A stretch of 9,273 nt of DNA. Source: an uncultured Clostridia bacterium (lineage in GTDB: Bacteria; Bacillota; Clostridia; Oscillospirales; UMGS1783). The notes below the pieces were generated by a model. The model had not been told where the DNA came from, did no database searches, and was given only the letters and a program-made list of their open reading frames with translations. The stretch covers positions 1-9,273 of the forward strand of contig CALBKB010000079.1 in assembly GCA_937892635.1 (NCBI GenBank), read 5' to 3'. Position numbers and translations under genes: made by a program. The number at the start of each line of letters is the position of its first letter. Position 1 is the first letter of the stretch. Shown here in pieces: positions 1 to 6,919 of this stretch.

Positions 1-43
1 AGGCGGTCAGTTCCTGATGGGTCATGCTTTTAATATCGTTCAT
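1..43 (-). CDS. rlmN: Partial 23S rRNA/tRNA adenine-C2 methyltransferase RlmN, first 14 codons
   Basis: Only the start of this gene lies in the window; it continues past the left edge. The visible peptide is MNDIKSMTHQELTA, which resembles the usual RlmN opening (a short MxDIKSMTxEEL-type segment). RlmN is a radical-SAM enzyme that methylates C2 of A2503 in 23S rRNA and of A37 in some tRNAs. None of its iron-sulfur motifs can be seen here. Its ATG overlaps the rsmB stop codon by 4 bases (ATGA), and an AAGGA-type ribosome binding site sits about 6 bases upstream inside the rsmB end. rsmB followed by rlmN is a common order in Firmicutes, which supports the call. The identification rests on 14 residues plus context. 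Confidence 0.8.
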   Translation of the reverse strand, partial: MNDIKSMTHQELTA

Positions 44-1272
44 GGGCTATCCTTTGTAAGTAAGGTCAGATAAAAGCCGTCATGCGGTGTGGTTATCTGA
101 CGAGTTTGAGAAAGAGAAAAGTCGGGATGCGCGCGCAGGAAGGCGTCGCATATGCCGTCGTTTTCCCGCGGGTCAAGAGTGCAGGTTGAATAGAGCAGGC
201 GTCCACCCGATTTGAGGTAGAGTGCCGCTTGGTTAAGAATGGCGGCCTGAGTGCGATTGAGCGAGTCAACATCCGCCTTACGATAGCGTAATTCGGGGCG
301 GCGGGATAACTGTCCCAGGGCCGAGCAAGGCACGTCGGCTAATATGGCATCGGCCATTGGCACATCCAGTTGGGCTGTGGCGTCGGCCACGCGGGCACAG
401 AGGCAGGAAAGCCCCAACCGTTGGGCGCCGGCGTGGATCAGGTCGACACGGTGATCGTGCAGGTCAAAGCTATAAATATGCCCTTCATTGTTCATATATT
501 CAGCGGCCGTAAAGGCTTTTCCGCCGGGCGCTGAGCATAGGTCGAGCACTGTTTCGCCCGGTTTGGGAGCCAAGACGGCAACGGCCGTTTGCGAGGAAAG
601 ACCTTGCAGATGGAACAACCCCTTGCGATAGGAGGGGAGGGCTTCAACGCCGCCCGATAAGTGCAACTGTATGGCGTGTGGTAGGTCAGCAGGGGTTGCC
701 GTTACGCCCTCTTCGAATAAGATATGTAGGAGTGTGTTAGTGTCGGTGCGAAGGGTATTAACCCGCGCATAGATGGGGGCAGGGGTTAATGTGCCGCGCA
801 AAAAGTCATCGGTTTTCTCGCCCAACGCCGCTTGCAGACGTTCATAAACATCATCATCCACGCTGTATTTCACAGCGGGCGGCAAATCCTGCGGCAGGGG
901 CGGCAAGTGCCGCAACACGGCATTGGCCAGTCCGGCTGCGCCGGGTGCTTTTCTTTTCAATATAGCCACCGTTTCGCTGACCGTTTTGGCGGGCGGAAAT
1001 TCGGTGAAATACACCCCGTAAGCGCCCATCCGTAGGGTGTTGCGGATCAGTGGTGACATGTTTGAGAGTTTCATGGTGCTCACCTGCGCCAGACAAGTAT
1101 CGAGCAGGCGCAGGCGTTCGAGGGTGCCGAAGAAGAGCTGTTTATATAGGGCACGTCCCCCGACCGACAGATTGGCGCGGCCGAGGGTGTGTTTTAGTTC
1201 TAAATTGGAATAGGCGCCGTGCTCTATCGTTTCGATAAGTGAGCGCACGGCGAGCATGCGTGCATTATCCAT
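40..1272 (-). CDS. rsmB: 16S rRNA (cytosine-967-C5)-methyltransferase RsmB (Sun/Fmu family)
   Basis: This 410-residue cytosolic enzyme is expected to methylate C5 of C967 (E. coli numbering) in 16S rRNA using S-adenosylmethionine. Residues about 1-130 form a NusB-like helical RNA-binding domain. Residues about 160-410 are the Rossmann methyltransferase. Motif I (LDLCSAPGGK) is at 243-252. Motif IV (DVPCSALG) is at 313-320 with the conserved Cys316. Motif VI (YSTCTLDPREN) is at 361-371 with the nucleophilic Cys364. Both cysteines used by RNA m5C methyltransferases are present, so the enzyme should be active. A C-terminal DGFY segment matches the family end. It is slightly shorter than the roughly 430-450 residues of many RsmB proteins, but no domain is missing. 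The ATG shares one base with the metallopeptidase stop codon (TAATG), with GGAGAG just upstream. Other NOL1/NOP2/Sun enzymes are less likely because of the NusB domain. Confidence 0.95.
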   Translation of the reverse strand: MDNARMLAVRSLIETIEHGAYSNLELKHTLGRANLSVGGRALYKQLFFGTLERLRLLDTCLAQVSTMKLSNMSPLIRNTLRMGAYGVYFTEFPPAKTVSETVAILKRKAPGAAGLANAVLRHLPPLPQDLPPAVKYSVDDDVYERLQAALGEKTDDFLRGTLTPAPIYARVNTLRTDTNTLLHILFEEGVTATPADLPHAIQLHLSGGVEALPSYRKGLFHLQGLSSQTAVAVLAPKPGETVLDLCSAPGGKAFTAAEYMNNEGHIYSFDLHDHRVDLIHAGAQRLGLSCLCARVADATAQLDVPMADAILADVPCSALGQLSRRPELRYRKADVDSLNRTQAAILNQAALYLKSGGRLLYSTCTLDPRENDGICDAFLRAHPDFSLSQTRQITTPHDGFYLTLLTKDSP

Positions 1273-1982
1273 TAATCTCTCCGTCGGTTAAACATCAGCA
1301 GTAGGCGCAATACTTGGGTGAGCGATACCAGCATGGCGGCCACGTAGGTCATGGCGGCTGCTGAGAGCACTTTACGGGTGCCGCGAAGTTCCTCGTCATC
1401 GAGCACGTGCATCTCGTCGAGCGTTTGTATGGCACGACGGGAGGCGTTATATTCAACTGGCAAGGTCACTAACTGAAAGACCAGCATCAGCGAAAAAGCG
1501 GCAATCCCCCACAAGATAAGCGGCTGATAAGAAAAGAGAAGTCCCGCCAACAACAAAAGCGGAGCAATCGAGGAGCCGATCTGGGTTATGGGGATGATGG
1601 CGGTGCGCACTTTAATAGGGAAATACCCCACGGCATATTGCACGGCATGTCCCGCCTCGTGAGCGGCAATGCCCAGGGCGGCGACCGAGTTGGATTCGGC
1701 CACCCCGCGCGATAGGCGGATCACATTGGCTTTGGGGTCGTAATGGTCGGACAGATTGCCTTCTATCACCTGCAGGTCAATATGGCTTAGGCCGTTGTCG
1801 TTGAGGATGCGGCGGCAGGCGTCCATGGCGGTAAGACCACGGCGGGATGCCACCTTGGAAAATTTTTTATAGGTGCTGTTGACCTTGTATTGCGCCCAGA
1901 TCGAAAGGATCAAAGCGGGCAGCATCAGCAGCAGTGCATAGGGATCAAAGTAATAGTAGGGCATAAAGTATAACGGTGTCAC
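1272..1982 (-). CDS. yugP: Membrane zinc metallopeptidase, YugP family (Zn_peptidase_2)
   Basis: This 236-residue integral membrane protein has a hydrophobic segment at about 14-30, two more around 125-170 and one around 207-230. The zinc motif HEAGH is at 108-112, within GIAAHEAGHAVQ. A second conserved block, LPVEYNASRRA, starts at 174; its Glu177 is the likely third zinc ligand by analogy with other gluzincins, which is an inference. The N-terminal PYYYFDP followed by a membrane helix is typical of YugP-like proteins, whose substrate is unknown to me. The start is GTG at 1982, overlapping the fmt stop as GTGA. An AAAGGAG ribosome binding site at 1993-1999 lies 10 bases upstream, while the next in-frame ATG (codon 7) is too far from it. 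The position between fmt and rsmB is a known arrangement in Clostridia. The family assignment is firm; the physiological role is not. Confidence 0.92.
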   Translation of the reverse strand: MTPLYFMPYYYFDPYALLLMLPALILSIWAQYKVNSTYKKFSKVASRRGLTAMDACRRILNDNGLSHIDLQVIEGNLSDHYDPKANVIRLSRGVAESNSVAALGIAAHEAGHAVQYAVGYFPIKVRTAIIPITQIGSSIAPLLLLAGLLFSYQPLILWGIAAFSLMLVFQLVTLPVEYNASRRAIQTLDEMHVLDDEELRGTRKVLSAAAMTYVAAMLVSLTQVLRLLLMFNRRRD

Positions 1983-2890
1983 TGTAACATCACTCCTTTT
2001 GTAATAGGATGTCCGTTGAGATACTGACTATCCGTCATGGTTTTTTTGCCTTCGGGTTTGATGGTGGTCAGCCGTACCGCATCCTGACCGCAGGCAATCG
2101 TCAACCCTTCGCCGTCGATGACACAGCCGGGCGTTCCCTTGCCGCTGACCAAGGTGCAGGCATACACCTTAATCACCTTTCCGTCGAGCGTCGTATAGGC
2201 GCCGGGGAAAGGAGAAAGGCCGCGGATATGATCAAACACCTGTCGGGCGGATTTGGTAAAATCAATGCGGCAATCGGCCTTTTGCAGCATGGGCGCATAG
2301 GTGTGCGCCGCATCGTCTTGTTTTACGGGGGTAATGGTGTCCAGTTCGCGCAGGGTGCGCACCAACAGTTGGGCACCCATTTGTGCCAGACGGTCGTGCA
2401 AACTCTCGGCATTGTCCTCGTCGGTGATGGGCGTCGACTCCCACAGGAGCATATCGCCGGTATCCAACCCTTTTTCCATATACATGATGGTCACGCCCGT
2501 TTCACGTTCGCCGTTCATCAGAACGCGATTGATGGGAGCGGCGCCGCGGTATTTGGGCAGGAGCGAGGCATGCACGTTCAGGCAGCCGTATGGGGGGTAA
2601 TCAAGCACATATTCAGGCAGAATGTTGCCGTAGGCGGCCACGGCGATCAGCTCGGGCTGATAGCGGTCGAGCAGGTCGGCGATGGCATTGTTTTTGAGCG
2701 TTTGGGGCTGATACACGGGGATATTTCGTTCCAGGGCCGCTACCTTGACCGGCGGCGGGGTCATTTTATAGCCGCGCCCGGTCGGCTTGTCGGGCTGGGT
2801 AATGACGGCGCAGACCTCGTGTCCGGCCTCGCACAGGGCCAGCAGGGGCAAAACGGCAAAATCGGGGGTTCCCATATAGAGAATCTTCAT
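1979..2890 (-). CDS. fmt: Methionyl-tRNA formyltransferase
   Basis: Fmt transfers a formyl group from 10-formyltetrahydrofolate to the amino group of Met on initiator tRNA, making fMet-tRNA for translation initiation. The 303-residue protein is close to the usual length of about 310. The N-terminal MKILYMGTPDFAV opens the formyltransferase Rossmann domain (about 1-190). The catalytic region contains Asn105 and His107 in NVHASLLPKYRGAAPI and Asp143 in GLDTGDML, which correspond to the Asn/His/Asp triad of the formyltransferase family. Residues about 204-303 form the C-terminal OB-like tRNA-binding domain. The ATG overlaps the def stop by 4 bases (ATGA), and a good GGAGGAG ribosome binding site lies 6 bases or so upstream. 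Def, encoded just before it, removes the formyl group that Fmt adds, so the two act at opposite ends of the same cycle. All key residues are intact. Confidence 0.97.
   Translation of the reverse strand: MKILYMGTPDFAVLPLLALCEAGHEVCAVITQPDKPTGRGYKMTPPPVKVAALERNIPVYQPQTLKNNAIADLLDRYQPELIAVAAYGNILPEYVLDYPPYGCLNVHASLLPKYRGAAPINRVLMNGERETGVTIMYMEKGLDTGDMLLWESTPITDEDNAESLHDRLAQMGAQLLVRTLRELDTITPVKQDDAAHTYAPMLQKADCRIDFTKSARQVFDHIRGLSPFPGAYTTLDGKVIKVYACTLVSGKGTPGCVIDGEGLTIACGQDAVRLTTIKPEGKKTMTDSQYLNGHPITKGVMLQ
1993..1999 (-). promoter_or_regulatory. Ribosome binding site deciding the GTG start of the metallopeptidase gene
   Basis: The minus strand reads AAAGGAG here, inside the last codons of fmt. 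It is 10 bases from the GTG at 1982 and 28 bases from the next in-frame ATG, so the GTG is the likely start. The site lies within translated fmt sequence, so ribosomes finishing fmt may aid initiation. Confidence 0.7.
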
Positions 2891-3372
2891 TCTTGCTCCT
2901 CCAACAACTGCTCGTACTCTTCCTTGGTCAGTAGTCGTACCGCCGTTTCATAGATGGTCTTGCCGTCGAGATGATCGTATTCATGAGAGAGTGCCTGCGC
3001 TAAAAAGCCTTCGGCCTCGAGGATGAATTCTTTGCCGTAGCGATCCTGCGCTTTGATGGTCAGGCGCTCGGGACGGTGGGTCAGAGCCATGATGCCGGGG
3101 CAGGACAAGCATCCCTCGACATTCTCCTGCTCGCCTTGGGCATCGACGATCTCGGGGTTGATGACCTCGATGAGCCCTTCGCCGATATCCACTACGAACA
3201 GGCGGCGCAGCATGCCTACCTGCGGGCCGGCCAGCCCGACACCGTTGGCTTTATACATGGTATGCGCCATGTCGTCGAGCAGATTATGCAGTTTTTTATC
3301 AAAGACTTCGATGGGGCGGCAGACTTTAGTCAGTACCTCATCGCCGCGTTTTACGATGATTCTTGTTGCCAT
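2887..3372 (-). CDS. def: Peptide deformylase
   Basis: Def removes the N-formyl group from nascent proteins as they leave the ribosome. It is a small cytosolic metalloenzyme, usually Fe2+-dependent in cells. The 161-residue protein has all three family motifs in order: GVGLAGPQVG at 44-53 (motif 1, with Gly where many enzymes have the second Ala of GLAAPQ), EGCLSCPG at 86-93 (motif 2, metal ligand Cys88) and HEYDHLDG at 130-137 (motif 3, ligands His130 and His134, catalytic Glu131). The length and acidic C-terminal tail fit the compact Def type common in Clostridia. The ATG is 9 bases past the priA stop, with a GAGGTG ribosome binding site overlapping that stop. Its own stop overlaps the fmt start. 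A second cysteine (Cys91) follows the ligand loop. Nothing suggests loss of function. Confidence 0.97.
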   Translation of the reverse strand: MATRIIVKRGDEVLTKVCRPIEVFDKKLHNLLDDMAHTMYKANGVGLAGPQVGMLRRLFVVDIGEGLIEVINPEIVDAQGEQENVEGCLSCPGIMALTHRPERLTIKAQDRYGKEFILEAEGFLAQALSHEYDHLDGKTIYETAVRLLTKEEYEQLLEEQE

Positions 3373-3381
3373 AAAAACACC

Positions 3382-5781
3382 TCATTGCAATGTGTAAGGA
3401 TTGATATCGGCATCAACGGTGATGCGTTTGTTGGTTTTGCTTTGTCCAAGCACCTCGCGCAGTACGTTGCGGAAGGCGGCGTTGGCACGGCACTTGATGA
3501 GCAGGCGGAATCGGTAGCGTCCCCCGATCTTGGCCATGCGGCAGGGCGCCGGTCCAATGCCCGACATGGGCAATTGTTCTCGGTTCATCGCCGCCATAAT
3601 GGCCTGCTTGAATCGGTCGGCGGCGTCGAGCGTTTCCTGCGGATCCTCACCCGAGAAAATCAGCTGACACAGATCGGCATAGGGCGGATAGAGCATCATC
3701 TTACGCAAGGAAATTTCACGCGTATAAAATCCGTCATAGTCCTGAGCCAAACTCAGCGAAAGCACCTCGTGCTCAGGTGAATAAGTTTGAATAATGGCTC
3801 GCCCCGCTTTCGCCGATCGTCCGGCGCGTCCGAGGCATTGGGTAATCAGCGAAAAGGTACGCTCACCGGCGCGGTAATCGTCGCTGTAAAGCGAGGCGTC
3901 GGCGGCCAGTACACCCACAAGTGTCACATTGGGAAAATCCAACCCCTTGGTCACCATTTGGGTGCCCAGCAGGATATCGTATTGCCCGGCATCAAATTGG
4001 GTGAGCAATTGCTCGTGCGCCATGCGTCCGGCCGTCGTGTCGGCATCCATGCGCAAGATGCGCGCTTGCGGGAAAAGGGCTTGCAGCTCCAGTTCCGCCT
4101 TCTGGGTGCCGGTGCCGAAGAAACGGATATGCTCACTCCCACACTCGGGACAGACGGTGGGAACCGGCTCGGAATGTCCGCAGTAGTGACACATAAGCCG
4201 ATTGTTTTTAATGTGATAGGTCATGCCAATCGAGCAATGGGGACAGCTCATGGCATATCCGCACGAGCGGCAGGAGATAAAGGTATTAAAACCGCGGCGG
4301 TTGATAAAGAGAATGCTTTGCTCGCCGCGCGCCAGCGTGTCGGCCAACTCCTTTTGCAGGGTGCGGGAGAAGATGGACGTGTTGCCCTCGCGCAGTTCAT
4401 GGCGCATATCCACCAACTTGGCAGGCGGTGCGCCGGCCCCGTTAAACCGACCGGGTAACACGTGAAAACGATATTTCTCCTTTTGCGCCAAATAACGACT
4501 TTCCAGACTCGGCGTCGCCGAAGAAAGAAGGATCGGGCACTTATGATACAAAGCGCGACGGATGGCCACGCTTTTTGCGTGAAATTTAGGTGAAAGTTCT
4601 GATTTGTAGGTGTGTTCCTGCTCCTCGTCGAGCACGATCAGCCCAATCTTATCAAAGGGCGCAAAGACGGCGGTGCGTGTACCCACGGCAATGCGCGCCT
4701 GCCCTTCCTTCATGCGTTTCCACTCGTCCAGCCGTGCGCCGGGCGAAAGATCCGAGTGCATTACGGCAATCAAGTCCCCGTAGCGTCCCCGCAACCGCGC
4801 CGTCATCTGCACGGTCAGCATAATCTCGGGTACCATGATAATAGCACTCTCACCACGGGCCAGCACCCGATCAAGCAGGTCGTAAAACACGTGAGTCTTT
4901 CCGCTGCCCGTAACGCCGTACAGCAGATCGACGCCAAACTCGCCCAGATGCGCGCCAATGGCATCAGCGACTCGTTTCTGTTCGGGAGAAAGGACGGCGT
5001 TTTTAACCGAATCATCATAACGGTCCGACGCTATCCGCCGCACCTCGCGCCGCCCGAAGGCGATGATCCCCTTCTTTTTCAGAGTGGTCAGCATCGCGGG
5101 AGTAACGCCGGTCATATAGCATAAATCGGTCTTGTCAGTCTGTCCGTGCATGAGCAGATATTCCACCGCGCCGCGCGCCCGTTCATGGATTTTTGCTCGG
5201 CAATAGTCGGTAGCCGCTTCGGGGGTGCAGGACAAGAATACCGTGGATACGGTCCGGTCGCCCAGCGAGCGCTTGTCGCGGTAGGAGCGGATGAGTACCC
5301 CGTCCCGACACAAACGGTATAGCAGCGGTTTGCTGTTGGGGAATAGCGTCAGTAACGCTTTTTCATCGATCGGCTCACGGTCGCGCACACAGCCCACCAA
5401 CTCCTCGGCCTCGACAGGTGCCGGGGTATCGCCGATGCGGTAAACGGTCCGGATCTTCATTTCCAGCCCGGCCGGGAGCATGGTTTTCAAGCAGTCATAC
5501 ACGGGGGTAAGATACTGCTCGCTCATATACTCGGCCAGTGCCAGCATCTCTTCCGATACCCGATATTCGTCATCGGCTACGGTGGCAATAGCTTTGAGTT
5601 GGCCCGAAAATTCGGTGGTATCACTCAGCGAGAGGATGAACCCTGCTCGACGATCGCGGCCGAAAGGCACGACAACACGCGCACCCGGCAGCGCTCGATC
5701 CAGCAAATGCTCGGGTACGCGATAATCGTATGTGCCGCCGGCAAAAAACGGCATGCTTTCTATGGCGATTTTCGCGATCAT
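3382..5781 (-). CDS. priA: Primosomal protein N' (replication restart helicase PriA)
   Basis: PriA recognises stalled or repaired replication forks, unwinds DNA 3' to 5' and reloads the replisome. Residue numbers here count from the upstream ATG at 5790. Residues about 1-105 form the 3'-end-binding domain, followed by a winged-helix region to about 260. The helicase core has Walker A GVTGSGKT at 292-299, the DEEQ box at 388-391, SSATPS around 423-428 and the GRAGR motif at 654-658. Eight cysteines (507, 510, 516, 519, 534, 537, 547, 550) form the two zinc sites inserted in the second helicase lobe. The last 100 or so residues form the C-terminal domain. The length (about 800) is normal for Firmicutes. 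I place the start at 5781 because the AAGGA site at 5790-5794 is 8 bases from that ATG but overlaps the upstream one; a GTG at 5784 is also possible. A terminator lies just upstream. Confidence 0.96.
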   Translation of the reverse strand: MIAKIAIESMPFFAGGTYDYRVPEHLLDRALPGARVVVPFGRDRRAGFILSLSDTTEFSGQLKAIATVADDEYRVSEEMLALAEYMSEQYLTPVYDCLKTMLPAGLEMKIRTVYRIGDTPAPVEAEELVGCVRDREPIDEKALLTLFPNSKPLLYRLCRDGVLIRSYRDKRSLGDRTVSTVFLSCTPEAATDYCRAKIHERARGAVEYLLMHGQTDKTDLCYMTGVTPAMLTTLKKKGIIAFGRREVRRIASDRYDDSVKNAVLSPEQKRVADAIGAHLGEFGVDLLYGVTGSGKTHVFYDLLDRVLARGESAIIMVPEIMLTVQMTARLRGRYGDLIAVMHSDLSPGARLDEWKRMKEGQARIAVGTRTAVFAPFDKIGLIVLDEEQEHTYKSELSPKFHAKSVAIRRALYHKCPILLSSATPSLESRYLAQKEKYRFHVLPGRFNGAGAPPAKLVDMRHELREGNTSIFSRTLQKELADTLARGEQSILFINRRGFNTFISCRSCGYAMSCPHCSIGMTYHIKNNRLMCHYCGHSEPVPTVCPECGSEHIRFFGTGTQKAELELQALFPQARILRMDADTTAGRMAHEQLLTQFDAGQYDILLGTQMVTKGLDFPNVTLVGVLAADASLYSDDYRAGERTFSLITQCLGRAGRSAKAGRAIIQTYSPEHEVLSLSLAQDYDGFYTREISLRKMMLYPPYADLCQLIFSGEDPQETLDAADRFKQAIMAAMNREQLPMSGIGPAPCRMAKIGGRYRFRLLIKCRANAAFRNVLREVLGQSKTNKRITVDADINPYTLQ

Positions 5782-5789
5782 CACAGTCA

Positions 5790-5794
5790 TCCTT
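5790..5794 (-). promoter_or_regulatory. Ribosome binding site of priA, favouring the ATG at 5781
   Basis: The minus strand reads AAGGA, followed by three candidate in-frame starts: ATG at 5790 (overlapping the site), GTG at 5784 (5-base spacing) and ATG at 5781 (8-base spacing). The last has normal spacing. The site begins only two bases after the U-run of the upstream terminator. Confidence 0.55.
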
Positions 5795-5796
5795 AT

Positions 5797-5828
5797 AAAA
5801 AAGCGGCCGGAAACGTCGGCCGCCTTTT
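5797..5828 (-). terminator. Intrinsic terminator between rpoZ and priA
   Basis: On the minus strand a perfect 7-bp G+C-only stem (GCGGCCG at 5817-5823 pairing with CGGCCGC at 5803-5809) encloses a 7-base loop. It is followed at once by six T residues (5797-5802). A run of four A residues (5825-5828) precedes the stem and could extend the pairing past one bulged base. This is the standard form of a Rho-independent terminator. It begins right after the rpoZ stop codon and ends 2 bases before the priA ribosome binding site. It should end many transcripts arriving from the yicC promoter. In the opposite direction it has only a four-T tract, so it would be a weak terminator there. Confidence 0.85.
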
Positions 5829-5829
5829 C

Positions 5830-6048
5830 TTATTCTTCTTCGGTTTCGACGTGTTGGACAATATCGTAAACGCCGTTGGCAAACTCTTCAGCGGCTACGA
5901 CAACAGCCTTGTCATCGGTATGTACACCGTTGGCTTCATTCGCGTCGGCAATGGAACGGGCGCGCTTGGCAATGCCCGAAATGAGAGAGTAGCGGGAAAT
6001 TTCTTTGTCTTTTACGAGCTGTTCGGTGGAAAGTTTCTTCATATCCAT
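5830..6048 (-). CDS. rpoZ: DNA-directed RNA polymerase omega subunit
   Basis: Omega is the small subunit that wraps the C-terminal end of beta-prime and helps RNA polymerase assembly and stability. The 72-residue protein carries the conserved SRYSLISGIAKRARSI segment (18-33) and the KAVVVAAEEFANGVYDI helix region (47-63), which match RpoZ of Firmicutes, as does the length. The tail is acidic (ETEEE). The start is the ATG at 6048, because an AGAGGT ribosome binding site lies about 8 bases upstream; a second ATG two codons later is less well spaced. The gene begins 13 bases after the gmk stop, the usual gmk-rpoZ pairing. It is followed directly by a strong intrinsic terminator, so rpoZ is probably the last gene of the main transcript from the yicC promoter. 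Confidence 0.94.
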   Translation of the reverse strand: MDMKKLSTEQLVKDKEISRYSLISGIAKRARSIADANEANGVHTDDKAVVVAAEEFANGVYDIVQHVETEEE

Positions 6049-6061
6049 GATCTATACCTCT

Positions 6062-6637
6062 TTAATTAAAATCAATGCAAGCTTCTTCTTGGCGGAGTAT
6101 CTCGGTAACCTCGGCAATGGCCGTCTCCAAACAGTCATTGACCACGCGATACCGATAGCGGTCGGCTTGATCCAGTTCCGATAAGGCCATGGCCACCCGC
6201 TTTTGAATGACGTCTTCGGCTTCGGTGCCCCGTCCGTGCAGACGATCGATAAGCGTTTGACGGTCGGGCGGCAGGATAAAGATGCTCACCGCATCCTTGA
6301 CTTGGTTCATAACCTGTTGCGCACCCTGCACCTCAATTTCCAGGATCACGCCCTTGCCTTGGTCAAGCTGTTGTTTCACGGCATCGGCAGGGGTGCCGTA
6401 ATAGTTATCGACATAGCGGGCATGCTCGAGCATTTCGCCTCGGGCGATGCGCCCTTCAAAGTCGTCCTTGGTGATAAAATAATAGTCACGCCCATGCTGT
6501 TCCCCTTCACGCGGTGCGCGTGTGGTGGCCGAAACCGATAGGGTCAGGTGGGGGAAGCGGTGCAGCAGTTCTTTGACGATGGTGCCTTTGCCAACGCCCG
6601 ATGGGCCGGATAGAATGATGATCTTGCCGGGGGTCAT
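6062..6637 (-). CDS. gmk: Guanylate kinase
   Basis: Gmk phosphorylates GMP to GDP with ATP, an essential cytosolic step towards GTP and dGTP. The 191-residue protein has the P-loop GPSGVGKGT at 11-19. The GMP-binding region contains TTRAPREGEQHGRDYYF (38-54), and the family segments EVQGAQQV (102-109) and FILPPD (120-125) follow. The arginine-rich lid region lies around 126-150. Length and motifs are complete. The ATG overlaps the remA stop by 4 bases (ATGA), so translation is likely coupled. The next gene is rpoZ, 13 bases on. In Firmicutes such as Bacillus subtilis, Gmk is known to be inhibited by (p)ppGpp; whether that holds here cannot be read from the sequence. Confidence 0.97.
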   Translation of the reverse strand: MTPGKIIILSGPSGVGKGTIVKELLHRFPHLTLSVSATTRAPREGEQHGRDYYFITKDDFEGRIARGEMLEHARYVDNYYGTPADAVKQQLDQGKGVILEIEVQGAQQVMNQVKDAVSIFILPPDRQTLIDRLHGRGTEAEDVIQKRVAMALSELDQADRYRYRVVNDCLETAIAEVTEILRQEEACIDFN

Positions 6638-6912
6638 GCCTCGACCTCCTCATCGCCTTCATCATCCATATCGTAGGCGCGATTGGAAATGGTTTCGGGC
6701 TGTACCGCCGAAAGCACGATATGATCGGAATCGGTGATAATGACGGCACGCGTACGGCGACCGTAGGTAGCGTCAATGAGCACGCCGCGATCCTTGGCTT
6801 CGGAAATGATGCGCTTGATGGGTGCCGATTCGGGCGAAACGATGGCTACCACGCGTGAGGCGGCGACCATGTTGCCAAACCCGATATTGATCAGCTTATT
6901 CGAATACTTCAT
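6634..6912 (-). CDS. remA: RemA-like regulatory protein (DUF370 family)
   Basis: This 92-residue protein matches the RemA/DUF370 family closely: INIGFGNMV near the start (9-17), VAIVSPESAPIKRII (22-36), then LIDATYGRRTRAVIITDSDH (45-64) and VLSAVQPET (66-74). In Bacillus subtilis RemA is a DNA-binding activator of extracellular-matrix genes and binds DNA as a ring-shaped oligomer. The arginines in the GRRTRAV loop are in the most conserved part. The C-terminal tail (about 81-92) is acidic and probably disordered. The gene starts 7 bases after the yicC stop, with a GTGAGGT ribosome binding site overlapping that stop. Its own stop overlaps the gmk start. Position before gmk is very common in Firmicutes. 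The target genes in this organism are unknown, so a matrix-regulating role is inferred from the family only. Confidence 0.93.
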   Translation of the reverse strand: MKYSNKLINIGFGNMVAASRVVAIVSPESAPIKRIISEAKDRGVLIDATYGRRTRAVIITDSDHIVLSAVQPETISNRAYDMDDEGDEEVEA

Positions 6913-6919
6913 AAGTACC

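Noticed and set aside
1448..1475. Possible internal promoter in the metallopeptidase gene (TATAAC box)
   Set aside because: The matching -35 has a 15-base spacer and poor sequence, and it lies within conserved coding sequence.
2009..2953. Long open frame of 314 codons on the plus strand
   Set aside because: It lies antisense to fmt and the end of def, both of which have complete family motifs. Its translation resembles no family I know and is rich in His, Gly and Gln as expected of a shadow frame.
3076..5124. Several plus-strand open frames of 170-234 codons over def and priA
   Set aside because: They are antisense to intact, well-conserved genes and show no recognisable domains or ribosome binding sites; they follow from codon bias of the real genes.
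5599..6069. Plus-strand open frame spanning the rpoZ-priA junction
   Set aside because: It crosses a terminator hairpin and lies antisense to rpoZ and the start of priA. Its product has no family features.
6051..6080. Possible promoter for rpoZ (TTGCAT, 18 bases, TATAGA)
   Set aside because: The predicted start would fall at or just past the rpoZ ATG, removing the start codon and ribosome binding site from the RNA.
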